DNA of 64,000 nucleotides from JBAXPV01 sp037132075 (GCA_037132075.1 JBAXPV010000009.1:57337-121336); one strand, 5' to 3'; shown: positions 18,558 through 28,518, numbered from the stretch's first letter. Notes: generated by a model from the sequence alone, not told the origin. Numbers and translations: made by a program.

Positions 18558-18595
18558 AGGCTGTGTTCTGGAAATTCAGCGGACTGTTAAAAACC

Positions 18596-18706
18596 CTATT
18601 GGAAGCCTTTTTTCTCTTTTTTCTCTTTTTTAGCTAACTTTTTCTCCTTCGCCGTTTTTGCTGGCTCTTTTTTCGTTTCTTTCTTTACGGTCTTTTCTTT
18701 TGACAT
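18596..18706 (-). CDS. 36-residue lysine-rich protein
   Basis: A small gene whose product begins MSKEKTVKKETKKEPAKTAK and ends GFQ; about half the residues are Lys and the rest mostly Glu, Ala and Thr. It has an ATG, a stop, and a TAnnTTTG element 24 bases before the start, so it is likely expressed. Similar tiny Lys-rich ORFs are common in Bacteroidota genomes and usually go unannotated. It would be a highly basic, disordered cytoplasmic peptide, perhaps binding RNA or ribosomes; this role is a guess. It lies between the galM remnant and a methyltransferase gene. Confidence 0.6.
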   Translation of the reverse strand: MSKEKTVKKETKKEPAKTAKEKKLAKKEKKEKKGFQ

Positions 18707-18729
18707 TGGAGTATGGTTTTACTGTAAGG

Positions 18730-18737
18730 CAAAGTTA
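18730..18737 (-). promoter_or_regulatory. -7 element upstream of the Lys-rich small gene
   Basis: The minus strand reads TAACTTTG (TAnnTTTG) 24 bases before the ATG at 18706. Confidence 0.4.
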
Positions 18738-19592
18738 AGTTATTTTGTCAAATGTTCTCAGCACACTTTCTTTCCTGAAATTTAAATCTTCAAGCGTGCT
18801 TTCTTTTTCAAAAATAATAAAAGTATGTTTATTCAACAAGTGTTTCGGATTGATATTAATCTTTAGCTGTTCATTATAAACTTCAGTTTTCCCGGCACCA
18901 GGGATTTCGGGGTGTTTGCGGAGGTTTTTGAAATAACGGAGAAAGGAACTAATCAGAATCAGGGGATAAAAGAAAGGAAACAGCGCCAGGGAGCCCTTGC
19001 TGAGTCTGACATACTGAATTTCTTTAATTCTGAACCCGGAGAGCTTTGCCAATATCCTTAGCTTTTGTAGTCCGGCCAGAAAAATATGACCATGATAAAT
19101 ATGATTAGAAACAGTTTTGTCGGTCATCCAGATGTCATCGATCTCATTCGGAGGCATCTGTTTCATCGTTTCACTTTCGAAAAGCAAATAGCTGAATTTA
19201 GAGGCGAGGTTTGAAAAAGAAGGTGCCGTAATTACAAGCTCGGCATTCAGTTTTAACACTCGGTTAAATTCCTGAAATGCTTTGAGTTGGTCGCTCAGGT
19301 GTTCGATGCCTTCCTGGCAGATGAGCAGGTCTGCATATTGATCGCTTACCGGGATTTTATCCGTCAGGTCAGCCTGGGTACAATGAATGCCACTCAGCTT
19401 GAAGTATTCCGGAAAGAGATCAAATGCCTCGGCCCTGGCTCCGAGTTGAAGCAACAATTGCGTGGTAACACCGCTGCCAGCCGGGATATCAAGTACAATC
19501 TTATCTTTTAATTTCGAAGCACACCGCACTAAATACCTTTTTACATGATATTTAATGCTTTTTGGATTCTTCAGCGGGTCTGCTTCCATCAC
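18735..19592 (-). CDS. Class I SAM-dependent methyltransferase
   Basis: A 285-residue Rossmann-fold methyltransferase. Motif I is VLDIPAGSGVTTQLL, followed by an acidic residue after strand 2 (AFDLFPEYF), and motif IV-like ADLLICQEGIEHLSD, typical of the Methyltransf_11 / UbiE-like group. The C-terminal half has a hydrophobic stretch (LFPFFYPLILISSFL) that may contact membrane. It starts 2 bases after kbl, at the end of cysD-cysN-kbl. The substrate is unknown. Confidence 0.82.
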   Translation of the reverse strand: MMEADPLKNPKSIKYHVKRYLVRCASKLKDKIVLDIPAGSGVTTQLLLQLGARAEAFDLFPEYFKLSGIHCTQADLTDKIPVSDQYADLLICQEGIEHLSDQLKAFQEFNRVLKLNAELVITAPSFSNLASKFSYLLFESETMKQMPPNEIDDIWMTDKTVSNHIYHGHIFLAGLQKLRILAKLSGFRIKEIQYVRLSKGSLALFPFFYPLILISSFLRYFKNLRKHPEIPGAGKTEVYNEQLKININPKHLLNKHTFIIFEKESTLEDLNFRKESVLRTFDKIT

Positions 19593-19594
19593 AG

Positions 19595-20794
19595 CTAAAT
19601 AGCGCCCAGCTTCTTTCCAACCTTCGTGAACTTCTTGATGGCGAACTCGATATTTTCTGTGGAATGTGCCGCACTAAGCTGCACCCTGATACGGGCATGC
19701 CCCTTTGGTACCACAGGGTAGGAGAAGCCGATGACATATATCCCTTCAGTCAGCAATTCTTTGGCGAAAGCCTGGGCTATTTTTGCATCATCTTTCAGAT
19801 GGCCAAACAATACGGGCGTAATGGGATGCGTTCCGGGAACGATCCTGAATCCGGCAGCTTCCATGCCTGAACGGAAAAGCTGGGTGTTTTCGTTGATTTT
19901 GTCAATCAGCTCATGGTTTTCTGACAGCAGGTTAAGCACTTCCAAGGTTGCACCTGCAATGGCTGGTGCCAGGGAATTAGAGAAAAGGTAAGGCCTTGAC
20001 CGCTGCCTGAGGTATTCAACGATTTCTTTCCTTCCGGAGATACATCCGCCGGAAGCACCCCCAAGGGCTTTACCAAAGGTGGTCGAGATGATGTCGACAC
20101 GATCCATGCTGTTGCAATGTTCATGGGTGCCTCGTCCATTCGGGCCAATGAAGCCAGTGGCATGGGAGTCATCTACCATCACCAGAGCATCATACTTTTC
20201 GGCCAGGTCACAGATCTTGTCGACTTGTGCAATGATTCCATCCATAGAAAAGACACCATCCGTTACAATGATTTTAAACATAGCATTCTGAGCCTGCTGA
20301 AGCTTGGCTTCCAGGTCTTCCATGTTGTTGTTTTTGTAACGGTAGCGTTGCGCTTTGCATACCCTTACCCCGTCGATGATGGACGCATGATTCAATTCAT
20401 CAGAAATGATCGCAGAATATTCATCGAATAAAGGCTCAAAAACACCGCCATTGGCGTCGAAGGCCGATGAAAACAAAATAGTGTCCTCCATGCCCAGGAA
20501 TTCGCTGAGTTTTTTCTCAAGGTCTTTGTGCACTTTCTGGGTGCCACAGATAAAACGGACTGAAGCCATGCCAAAACCCCAACGGAAAAAGGCCATATTA
20601 GAACCGGCCATCACCCGGGGATCATTGCATAAACCCAGGTAGTTGTTGGCACAGAAGTTCAGGACATCGAGTCCGTTATCAGTTTTGATATGAACACCCT
20701 GTGGTGTCATCAACACTCTTTCTTCTTTGTAGAGCCCTTCGCTTTTAATGCGGTCCAGTTCGTTTGCGAGATAGTCTTTGAATTTTCCGTACAT
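19595..20794 (-). CDS. kbl: Glycine C-acetyltransferase (2-amino-3-ketobutyrate CoA ligase)
   Basis: A 399-residue PLP enzyme of the alpha-oxoamine synthase family. It joins with threonine dehydrogenase to convert threonine to glycine and acetyl-CoA. Key features are FCANNYLGLCNDPRV, the aspartate in VMVDDSHATGFIGPNGRG, and the PLP lysine in STTFGKALGGASGG. Length and C-terminus (GHARIRVQLSAAH) are as expected for Kbl. No tdh is in the window. It follows cysN after 13 bases. Confidence 0.93.
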   Translation of the reverse strand: MYGKFKDYLANELDRIKSEGLYKEERVLMTPQGVHIKTDNGLDVLNFCANNYLGLCNDPRVMAGSNMAFFRWGFGMASVRFICGTQKVHKDLEKKLSEFLGMEDTILFSSAFDANGGVFEPLFDEYSAIISDELNHASIIDGVRVCKAQRYRYKNNNMEDLEAKLQQAQNAMFKIIVTDGVFSMDGIIAQVDKICDLAEKYDALVMVDDSHATGFIGPNGRGTHEHCNSMDRVDIISTTFGKALGGASGGCISGRKEIVEYLRQRSRPYLFSNSLAPAIAGATLEVLNLLSENHELIDKINENTQLFRSGMEAAGFRIVPGTHPITPVLFGHLKDDAKIAQAFAKELLTEGIYVIGFSYPVVPKGHARIRVQLSAAHSTENIEFAIKKFTKVGKKLGAI

Positions 20795-20807
20795 AGTATT
20801 GAGTAGA

Positions 20808-22091
20808 TTAGTTTATTCCTCTTATCATTCCTGCCCCAACCGTGTCGTTGGTGGCCTCATCAATCAGGATCAGGCTGCCGGTATTGCGGTTGCGGTGGTA
20901 AGAGTCGTAGATCAAGGGTTTGGTTGTTTTTAAAGTGACACAGGCAATATCGTTCAGCCCAACATGAAGATCATCGGTGATCTCATCCAGGTTGTTGACA
21001 TTGATTTTAAATTTAACTTCTTTTACCAGGGCTTTAACCTCACTGCTGGTATGCCGTAAAATATACTTTCCGCCAGGCTGTAAAGGCTTTTCATGCATCC
21101 AGCAGAGCATGATCTCAATGTCCTGGCTTACCGTGGGCAAATTGTCGCTTTTGACGATCATGTCGCCCCGGCTGATGTCGATGTCATCTTCAAGCCTTAG
21201 TGTTACCGACATGGGCGGGAAGGCTATGTCAACCTCTGTATCCGCTATGTCGATTGCCTGAATCCTGGACTTTTTCATCGAAGGAAGCACGACAATTTCA
21301 TCGCCTTTGGCAAAAGTACCGCCAGCTATCCTTCCGGCATAACCCCGGTAATCGTGAAATTCATGAGAGATTGGACGGATCACGTACTGAACCGGGAACC
21401 GGGCATCTTCAAGATCCTGGTCATTGGAAATCTCAATGTTTTCGAGAAGGTAACGCAAAGTCCCACCGGTATACCAGTCCATATTGGAGGATGGTTCCAC
21501 CACATTGTCTCCCAACAACGCACTAATCGGGACAAATCGGATATCCTTCACCTGGAGCTTGTCGTCGAATTGCAGATATTTCTCTTTAATGGATTCATAG
21601 ACATCCTGATTAAAATCAACCAGGTCCATCTTGTTGACACAAACGATCACATGAGGTATTCCGAGCAGTGACGCAATATAGGAATGACGATAAGTCTGTT
21701 CAATGACACCAATACGGGCATCGATCAAAATAAGGGCAACATTGGCAGTGGAGGCGCCGGTGACCATATTCCGGGTATACTGAATATGACCAGGGGTGTC
21801 AGCAATGATAAATTTTCTTTTTGGGGTAGCGAAATACCGATAGGCAACATCGATGGTGATCCCCTGTTCACGTTCTGCCCGGAGGCCATCCGTGAGCAGT
21901 GCCAGGTTGATATGTTCACCGCCCCGCTGGATGCTCGCACGTTTTACGGCTTCAAGCTGGTCTTCAAAGATTGATTTGCTGTCATATAAGAAGCGGCCGA
22001 TTAGTGTACTTTTTCCGTCGTCGACACTGCCAGCGGTCGTGAACCGCAACAGCTCCATATCCAGATATCCCTTGGTACTAAAATCCTCCAT
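20808..22091 (-). CDS. cysN: Sulfate adenylyltransferase subunit 1 (GTPase)
   Basis: A 427-residue translation-factor-like GTPase that drives the CysD ATP sulfurylase, making adenosine 5'-phosphosulfate. GTP-binding motifs are GSVDDGKST, DTPGH and NKMD. No fused CysC kinase domain is present; the protein ends after the EF-Tu-like beta domains. It follows cysD by 41 bases. PAPS reductase or CysC genes are not in the window, so the fate of APS is unknown. Confidence 0.95.
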   Translation of the reverse strand: MEDFSTKGYLDMELLRFTTAGSVDDGKSTLIGRFLYDSKSIFEDQLEAVKRASIQRGGEHINLALLTDGLRAEREQGITIDVAYRYFATPKRKFIIADTPGHIQYTRNMVTGASTANVALILIDARIGVIEQTYRHSYIASLLGIPHVIVCVNKMDLVDFNQDVYESIKEKYLQFDDKLQVKDIRFVPISALLGDNVVEPSSNMDWYTGGTLRYLLENIEISNDQDLEDARFPVQYVIRPISHEFHDYRGYAGRIAGGTFAKGDEIVVLPSMKKSRIQAIDIADTEVDIAFPPMSVTLRLEDDIDISRGDMIVKSDNLPTVSQDIEIMLCWMHEKPLQPGGKYILRHTSSEVKALVKEVKFKINVNNLDEITDDLHVGLNDIACVTLKTTKPLIYDSYHRNRNTGSLILIDEATNDTVGAGMIRGIN

Positions 22092-22132
22092 TTTCTCAAT
22101 TCTTCATTTAAAATTCATTCCGTGGTCCAGGA

Positions 22133-23041
22133 TTAAAAATAACCTTCCTTTTTCCGGTCTTCCATGGCTGCCTCCGAGCGTTTGTCGTCAGCCCTGGAGC
22201 CACGTTCTGTAACACGGGTGGCTGCAGTCTCTGCGATGATGTCTTCCAGGCTGTTTGCGGATGACAGCGACAGACCCGTGCATGAAATATCACCGATAGT
22301 ACGGCAACGAACCTGGCGAACTTCAGATTTCTCTTCCGGACGCTGCATCATAAAAGGCGCTGTAGCGAGCCAGACCCCATCCCTGAAAAAGACTTCCCGC
22401 TGATGCGTGAAATATAGACTGGGTAAAGGGATGTTTTCAAGCATAATATACTGCCATACATCCATTTCTGTCCAGTTGCTGATAGGAAATACCCTGAAAT
22501 GCTCACCGATATGCTTTCTCCCATTAAAAAGATTCCAGAGCTCAGGACGCTGGTTTTTAGGATCCCATTGACCAAATTCGTCACGATGGGAAAAGAAACG
22601 TTCTTTGGCACGGGCTTTCTCTTCATCACGTCGTGCACCTCCCATGGCTGCAGTAAACTTGTTTTTTTCCAGTGAGTCGAGCAAGGTGGTGGTTTGCAAG
22701 ACATTCCTGCTGGCGTTAAAGCCTTTTTCTTCCACACTGCGGCCTTGGTTTATCGATTCCTGGACAGAGCCAATTATCAGCTCTGCGCCAATTTTCTGTA
22801 CCAGTTCATCACGATAATCCAGCGTTTCCTGGAAATTATGACCTGTGTCGATGTGTAATAAAGGAAAAGGTAAACGGGCAGGCCAGAAAGCTTTCGATGA
22901 TAAATGCGTTAAAACGATAGAGTCTTTTCCTCCTGAGAAAAGAAGAACAGGGCGTTCAAACTGAGCCACTACTTCCCGGATTACGAAAATTGCCTCAGAT
23001 TCAAGTTCCCTTAAATGCTTCATACTGTATTGATCCGTCAT
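22133..23041 (-). CDS. cysD: Sulfate adenylyltransferase subunit 2
   Basis: A 302-residue PP-loop ATP sulfurylase subunit. The PP-loop SGGKDSIVLTHL lies near residue 36, and LLHIDTGHNFQETLDYRD, GGARRDEEKARAKER and SNWTEMDVWQYI are diagnostic of CysD. It forms a complex with CysN for sulfate activation. It is the first gene of the minus-strand operon cysD-cysN-kbl-methyltransferase. Confidence 0.96.
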   Translation of the reverse strand: MTDQYSMKHLRELESEAIFVIREVVAQFERPVLLFSGGKDSIVLTHLSSKAFWPARLPFPLLHIDTGHNFQETLDYRDELVQKIGAELIIGSVQESINQGRSVEEKGFNASRNVLQTTTLLDSLEKNKFTAAMGGARRDEEKARAKERFFSHRDEFGQWDPKNQRPELWNLFNGRKHIGEHFRVFPISNWTEMDVWQYIMLENIPLPSLYFTHQREVFFRDGVWLATAPFMMQRPEEKSEVRQVRCRTIGDISCTGLSLSSANSLEDIIAETAATRVTERGSRADDKRSEAAMEDRKKEGYF

Positions 23042-23078
23042 AATTTCCCTGCCGTTACTCTCTAAAAAAAGAGGTTTG

Positions 23079-23086
23079 CAAAGGTA
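23079..23086 (-). promoter_or_regulatory. -7 element upstream of cysD
   Basis: The minus strand reads TACCTTTG (TAnnTTTG) 38 bases before the cysD start. No -33 box at ideal spacing. Confidence 0.4.
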
Positions 23087-23182
23087 GGTAAAAAATCAAT
23101 CAGAAGATCTGCGATTTTCGGCAATGAACAGAACTAAAACCCTGGACAATTGTTCTAAATGGACCGAAAAGTATTGCAAATA

Positions 23183-23190
23183 TAAATTTG
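23183..23190 (+). promoter_or_regulatory. -7 element upstream of the M6 protease gene
   Basis: TAAATTTG (TAnnTTTG), 101 bases before the ATG at 23291, in the 250-base divergent gap with cysD. The rest of this gap shows nothing else I can name. Confidence 0.35.
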
Positions 23191-23290
23191 GAACCAGACT
23201 TCACAATTTTTTACTGCTGAAAGTGGTTCAAGCAATTATATTTACCGAAATTTGTCACCATTCCCTGAATCAGAGTTTAATTTTTTCACC

Positions 23291-26200
23291 ATGAAAATAA
23301 AAAATCACTCAATTATATTGTTGTTAGTCTGGATATTGTGTCTTAATTCATTGTCCATAAAAGCCGCATATCTCCAGAATATGCCGCTGAAAGTCACCCA
23401 GCCAAACGGAATTGAACTTTCATTGCTGACCTCTGGTGATGAGTATCATCAGCGCGTTCATGACTTAAATGGTTATACAATACTAAGAAATACCAAAGGG
23501 TGGTATGTTTTTGCTGTACGCCAGAATGGGAAACTCATCCCAGGCTTGGCTGTTGCAGGACTTGATGACCCAAAATCTTTCGGATTGAAACCAGGACTTG
23601 ACATCTCTGCTGAAGAATGGAAATCATTACGATCCAACTTCTGGGATCATACACCAAAAGCCAACAAGCCAAGCCAATTGCCGACACTCACCACCGGTAC
23701 CGTTAACAACCTGGTGGTGTTTATCCGTTTCTCTGATCAAACGGCTTTCCCGACCAGCTTAAACTACTACGACAGCGTTTTTAATGACAATGTACCCGGG
23801 GCTAATTCCATGTATAATTATTACAAAGAAGCCTCATATAATAACATGACAGTTTCGTCGACTTTTTATCCGACACCTTCCGGTACAATTGTCTTGTCAT
23901 ATCAGGATTCGCATACCCGCAATTACTACAGTCCATGGGATACCCTCACAAACCCGACAGGTTATAAAAGTAATGAGCGGACAAGCCGTGAGCACGACCT
24001 CCTAAGAAGTGCGGTGTCCAGTATTGCAAGCCAGGTTCCTGTAGGCCTTAACCTGGATTTTAACAGTGATGGCAATATTGACAATGTGTGTTTCATCATC
24101 CGCGGAGGGACTACTGCCTGGTCTTCTATTTTGTGGCCACACCGCTGGTCGGCCTATACATCCCCGACGGTAAATGTAAACGGGAAACATTTTTATGATT
24201 ACAACATTCAGATTGAGACCTTCCTTAATACTTCCGGCGTAGGCGTACTGGCTCATGAAATGTTTCACACTTTTGGTGCTCCTGATCTCTATCACTACAC
24301 CTCTAATGGAATGAGCCCTGTCGGTGTCTGGGATATCATGGATGCCAATCAGAACCCGCCTCAGCATATGTCGGCTTTTTTGAAATATAAATATGGAGGT
24401 TGGATTGCTTCGATCCCAACAATCACATTGCCAGGGACATATATCTTAAGTCCTTTGACATCTTCCACCAATAACTGCTATAAAATTCCTACCAGCGCTT
24501 CGGCTACAGAGTATTTTGTACTCGAATACCGAAGGAAAATAGGCAGCTTTGAGAGTTCTCTTCCCGGTTCCGGTCTTGTCATCTACCGGATCAATACCCT
24601 TGCCGGTAATGGCAATGCAGATGGACCTCCTGATGAAGTCTATGCTTTCAGGCCCGGCGGTACTCTGACAGCCAACGGAACCATTAGCCAGGGCTTTTTT
24701 AACAATACGATCGGAAGGGTTGCTTTTAACGACACCACCAACCCTCGCTGTTTCCTTTCAACCGATAGTAATGCACATGTAAATATCTATAATATTAGCG
24801 CGGCCGGTAACACTATATCATTCCAGGTTGGGATGACACCGATTGCAAATTTCAGCGCTGGTGTTTTGGTCACCTGTCCCTATCAGACTGTGGGTTTTAG
24901 TGATATTTCAGGCGGAAGTATCACCAGCCGTTTGTGGTCATTTAGCCCAAATACTGCTGTCTTTGTCAATGGAACAAGTGCGGCCTCTTTAAACCCGGAA
25001 GTTCAGTTTCCTGCTGCCGGGAATTACTCAGTAACGCTGACTATTTCAGGACCTGCCGGCAGCAATACGATGACAAAAAGTAATTACATCCATATCAACA
25101 ATGCCAGCGTGACTCCCTTTGCCGACAACTTTGAATCAGGGACCTTCGCCACAAAAGGCTGGGTCGTGAATAATCCCGATGGGCAGACCAGCTGGGCATT
25201 TACGAGCAGTGCTGCCGGGAATGGTTCGAGCACAAAGAGCGTTTTTATGGATTTTTATAACTATGATAATGCAGGGACTGTTGATGAGCTGGTCTCGCCG
25301 GGAATCTCTTTGCCCCAGGCAGGAAGCGCAAAGCTTAAGTTCAAAGTAGCCTACCGACCCTATAGTGATATTTATAAGGATTCATTGAAAGTCGCTATTT
25401 ATAACAACTGCGGATCCACTTTGGCCGCGATCCCTTATGCCAAAACCTATGCTACACTTGCAACCGGAGCTGATGATGTCAACCCTTTTACGCCTGCTGT
25501 TGCAAGCGATTGGCGGACCGACTCGATAGACCTCACAGCGTATCTTGGGCAGACGATCGTAGTTAAGTTTATTGCCGTTGATGGTTATGGGAATAATTTA
25601 TATCTCGACGACATCAACCTGACATCCACCCAGGCAAGTGTGGTGGCAAATTTTTCAGCCAACAATACAAGTGTTTGCCAGAGTGCTTCAGTCAGTTTCA
25701 CGGATCTTTCATTGGGAAGTCCAACCAGCTGGTCCTGGACTTTTGGTGATGGCGGGACTTCCCTGCTTCAAAACCCTAGCCATCAATATCTGACAACAGG
25801 TCTGAAGACTGTTAGCCTCACAGTTACCAAATCCGGTAACAGCAACACCATGACCAAGACTTCCTATATTAATGTTACGCAAAGTACGCCTGTCAGTGTT
25901 TCAATATTGAATTCGCCATCAACAACAGTTTGCGTCGGGACGTTGGTTTCCTTTACTGCAGTTTCTGTCAATGGCGGAACCAACCCCGTATACCAATGGA
26001 AAGTCAATGATGTTAATGTTGGAAATAACAGTCTGAATTATGCGTACGTTCCTCTGAACGGAGCCCAGGTTAAATGCGTGGTGACTTCCAACCAGGGCTG
26101 TGTTTCCGGAAACCCTGCCACGTCGAATGTGATCAGCGAATCGGTGATGGGAACCCCTGTCGTAAACCTCGGGAATGATACTACAATTCCTGCCTCTGAC

Positions 26201-27523
26201 AGCCTGATGCTTGATGCAGGTGCCGGCTCTCTTTATTACCAATGGAATTCCGGGGAAACAAGCCGGTATAAAAAGGTACTGTCGAGCGGGACCTATTCCG
26301 TTACCGTTTCAAACGGACTCACTTGCTATGGGGTTGATTCTATAAATGTAAAACGCGGATATACTGACATATACGGCAATGCAGCCTATCTGAATCTTAA
26401 TTCTACAGCGCTTGATAGCGTGTTGGTAAGCTTGAAATCAGGGAATTCCGTGATCCAATCACAATGGTTAATAACAGGCGGGCATTACCATTTTATAAAT
26501 GTAGCCTCAGGGACATATTCCCTGGAGGCTGTTTGCAACAAGACCTGGGGCGGTGCAAACGCATCTGATGCCTTATTGGTCCTGAAGCATTTCGTTAACA
26601 TTGCTCCACTCACAGGCGTTAAACTAAAAGCAGCCAATGTCGACAACAGTGCTTCTGTTAATTCCCTGGATGCAATGTTGATTTCCAGGCGGTTTACCGG
26701 ATCTATAACTTCTTTTGCAGCAGGGAATTGGGTTTTTGAAAAACCGGTTTTTGTTTTCACCGGCAATGCCAATGTTACTCAAAATATCAAAGGTTTGTGC
26801 ACCGGTGATGTCAATGGCTCCTATCAGCCCTATGCTAAAATGGAAGCGGGAGCCCACCTTGAGCAAAGTGGATACGCTCAGTCAGATTCTTTAGGGATCT
26901 GCACGATACCTCTTTTAAGCGGGCAATCTATGAGCCTCGGTGCATTGTCAATGATAATGAATTTCCCTTCAGAGAGTTATGAATTGATTTCGTTGAAATT
27001 CCCATCCTCATATGACGGCCAGTTGGACTACCTTCTCGAGCAGGGGCTTCTCAGGATTTCCTGGTTTAGCCTGACACCAGTCGTACTTAAGGAACTTGAT
27101 CCCGTCATTGAATTAAAAGTCAGGAAATTGCGTTTAGATGTGACCGCTTTTAATTTAAATTGTTTGCCGGGAACCGAACTGGCCGACGAACTGGCTACGC
27201 CTTTTAGGGATGTAAAGCTTTCATATCCTCAAGTTTTATCTCAGGATCAATCCGGACTTCTTCATTTGGAGGTGTTCCCAAATCCTAGTAAAGGGAATTT
27301 TACATTGGAGTTGATAGCAGGCGACAAGGAAGCCCTTGATTACTATATCACCAATTCATTGGGTGAAAAAGTATTCGAAGAAAAGAACCTGAGTGGGAAT
27401 GGTCATTATCTGCGTCAGCTAGATTTGTCATATCTGTCTGATGGAATGTATTTTATAAGCATGAAAGCTAATCATGGCCTCCTGACACAAAAACTCATTA
27501 TCCAGGGCTCGGTAAAGAAATAA
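23291..27523 (+). CDS. M6 family metalloprotease, multidomain, T9SS-exported
   Basis: A 1410-residue secreted protease. The ATG at 23291 is chosen because a signal peptide (residues ~1-24) follows at once. The M6 (immune inhibitor A-like) catalytic motif HEMFHTFGAPD supplies zinc ligands His322, His326 and Asp332 with the base Glu323. After it come a PKD domain (~516-600, WSFSPN), a galactose-binding/MAM-like module (~615-780), a second PKD domain (~783-860, WSWTFGDGG), an Ig-like stretch, and a dockerin/Ca-binding-like region (~1024-1170, NASDALLVLKHF and NVDNSASVNSLDAML). The last ~85 residues, from VFPNPSKGNFTLEL, form a T9SS type A sorting domain. It would degrade external protein. Confidence 0.9.
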   Translation: MKIKNHSIILLLVWILCLNSLSIKAAYLQNMPLKVTQPNGIELSLLTSGDEYHQRVHDLNGYTILRNTKGWYVFAVRQNGKLIPGLAVAGLDDPKSFGLKPGLDISAEEWKSLRSNFWDHTPKANKPSQLPTLTTGTVNNLVVFIRFSDQTAFPTSLNYYDSVFNDNVPGANSMYNYYKEASYNNMTVSSTFYPTPSGTIVLSYQDSHTRNYYSPWDTLTNPTGYKSNERTSREHDLLRSAVSSIASQVPVGLNLDFNSDGNIDNVCFIIRGGTTAWSSILWPHRWSAYTSPTVNVNGKHFYDYNIQIETFLNTSGVGVLAHEMFHTFGAPDLYHYTSNGMSPVGVWDIMDANQNPPQHMSAFLKYKYGGWIASIPTITLPGTYILSPLTSSTNNCYKIPTSASATEYFVLEYRRKIGSFESSLPGSGLVIYRINTLAGNGNADGPPDEVYAFRPGGTLTANGTISQGFFNNTIGRVAFNDTTNPRCFLSTDSNAHVNIYNISAAGNTISFQVGMTPIANFSAGVLVTCPYQTVGFSDISGGSITSRLWSFSPNTAVFVNGTSAASLNPEVQFPAAGNYSVTLTISGPAGSNTMTKSNYIHINNASVTPFADNFESGTFATKGWVVNNPDGQTSWAFTSSAAGNGSSTKSVFMDFYNYDNAGTVDELVSPGISLPQAGSAKLKFKVAYRPYSDIYKDSLKVAIYNNCGSTLAAIPYAKTYATLATGADDVNPFTPAVASDWRTDSIDLTAYLGQTIVVKFIAVDGYGNNLYLDDINLTSTQASVVANFSANNTSVCQSASVSFTDLSLGSPTSWSWTFGDGGTSLLQNPSHQYLTTGLKTVSLTVTKSGNSNTMTKTSYINVTQSTPVSVSILNSPSTTVCVGTLVSFTAVSVNGGTNPVYQWKVNDVNVGNNSLNYAYVPLNGAQVKCVVTSNQGCVSGNPATSNVISESVMGTPVVNLGNDTTIPASDSLMLDAGAGSLYYQWNSGETSRYKKVLSSGTYSVTVSNGLTCYGVDSINVKRGYTDIYGNAAYLNLNSTALDSVLVSLKSGNSVIQSQWLITGGHYHFINVASGTYSLEAVCNKTWGGANASDALLVLKHFVNIAPLTGVKLKAANVDNSASVNSLDAMLISRRFTGSITSFAAGNWVFEKPVFVFTGNANVTQNIKGLCTGDVNGSYQPYAKMEAGAHLEQSGYAQSDSLGICTIPLLSGQSMSLGALSMIMNFPSESYELISLKFPSSYDGQLDYLLEQGLLRISWFSLTPVVLKELDPVIELKVRKLRLDVTAFNLNCLPGTELADELATPFRDVKLSYPQVLSQDQSGLLHLEVFPNPSKGNFTLELIAGDKEALDYYITNSLGEKVFEEKNLSGNGHYLRQLDLSYLSDGMYFISMKANHGLLTQKLIIQGSVKK

Positions 27524-27571
27524 TATAATTAAAAGGCTGTTCGAGGAAGGAAGGATGTATCCAATTATGTT

Positions 27572-27579
27572 TATATTTG
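27572..27579 (+). promoter_or_regulatory. -7 element upstream of the outer-membrane protein gene
   Basis: TATATTTG (TAnnTTTG), 20 bases before the ATG at 27599. Confidence 0.4.
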
Positions 27580-27598
27580 GCTCCTAAACCAATTTTGG

Positions 27599-28501
27599 AT
27601 GATAAAAACAGTACTTTGTCTCTCCTTCCTTTTTTTCGGCATCGCTGGCTTTTCGCAGCCCTATATCGACATAGCAGATGTTCAATATCAGCTGTTCACA
27701 CGTGCGGCTTACAAAGACGCTCCGAGTTCAAATGCTGCAACTTCTTTGTTTAAAGCGGGTGTGACATTTCCGTTTCAAATGAAAAATGGGAATGTAATTC
27801 TTGGTGGTTTTGAGCACCTTCATCATCATTTTGATTATGATTCTGTGACGCATAGCTATGGGAATGACCTGTATTCCAATGAGATGCATATCGGGTTTAA
27901 GCATGACATGAAAGATCCTGCATGGAACTATGTTGTGATGGGTATTGCAAAAATCAACGCAGATCTTGTGTCCGTGAGAGGTACTGACTGGCAAGCCGGA
28001 GGGGCTGTCTTATTTACCTGGAAGAAGCGGGAAGCACTGAAATGGAAGTTTGGATTGTATTATAACCGTGAGTTTTTCGGGAATTATTTTATGGCACTGC
28101 TGGGTATTGAATGGAAAGTCAATAAACGACTTAACATATTTGGCACATTGCCAGCCGCCATGAATATTGAATACAGACTGCATCCGAAATGGACTGCTGG
28201 TTTGGCCTACCGTAGCGTTAATTCATCCTACAGAACAAAAGACAATCCCGGAGACATGTATGTTTTGGAAGGTCATAAAATTTGGGCTGATAACCAGATT
28301 TCTGCGGTCATTAACTACTATCCCTTTAAAAATCTAACCGCCTACATTGGCGTTGGACAAACGGTTTTTCGTTATTTTCAGACGTATAACTCGATTCATA
28401 TTAAAACATCAGCTGATCCATCTCTATTACCCTTTAAAAATCAGCAGTTTGTTTATTTTGGCTTGGCCTTCAGGGTCAGATTCGACCAGGAAAAAAACTA
28501 A
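27599..28501 (+). CDS. Outer-membrane beta-barrel protein (DUF6268-like)
   Basis: A 300-residue protein with a signal peptide (residues 1-19, ending GFS/Q) and regularly spaced amphipathic strands ending in FGLAFRVRF. The content (ADVQYQLFTRAAYKD, LGGFEHLHHHFDYDS, YLHP-type strands) resembles the DUF6268 outer-membrane barrel family, but this name is from memory of the pattern and is uncertain. It lies 17 bases before the MFS transporter gene and may share its transcript. Confidence 0.65.
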   Translation: MIKTVLCLSFLFFGIAGFSQPYIDIADVQYQLFTRAAYKDAPSSNAATSLFKAGVTFPFQMKNGNVILGGFEHLHHHFDYDSVTHSYGNDLYSNEMHIGFKHDMKDPAWNYVVMGIAKINADLVSVRGTDWQAGGAVLFTWKKREALKWKFGLYYNREFFGNYFMALLGIEWKVNKRLNIFGTLPAAMNIEYRLHPKWTAGLAYRSVNSSYRTKDNPGDMYVLEGHKIWADNQISAVINYYPFKNLTAYIGVGQTVFRYFQTYNSIHIKTSADPSLLPFKNQQFVYFGLAFRVRFDQEKN

Positions 28502-28518
28502 CCTTTTAACATTAAATT

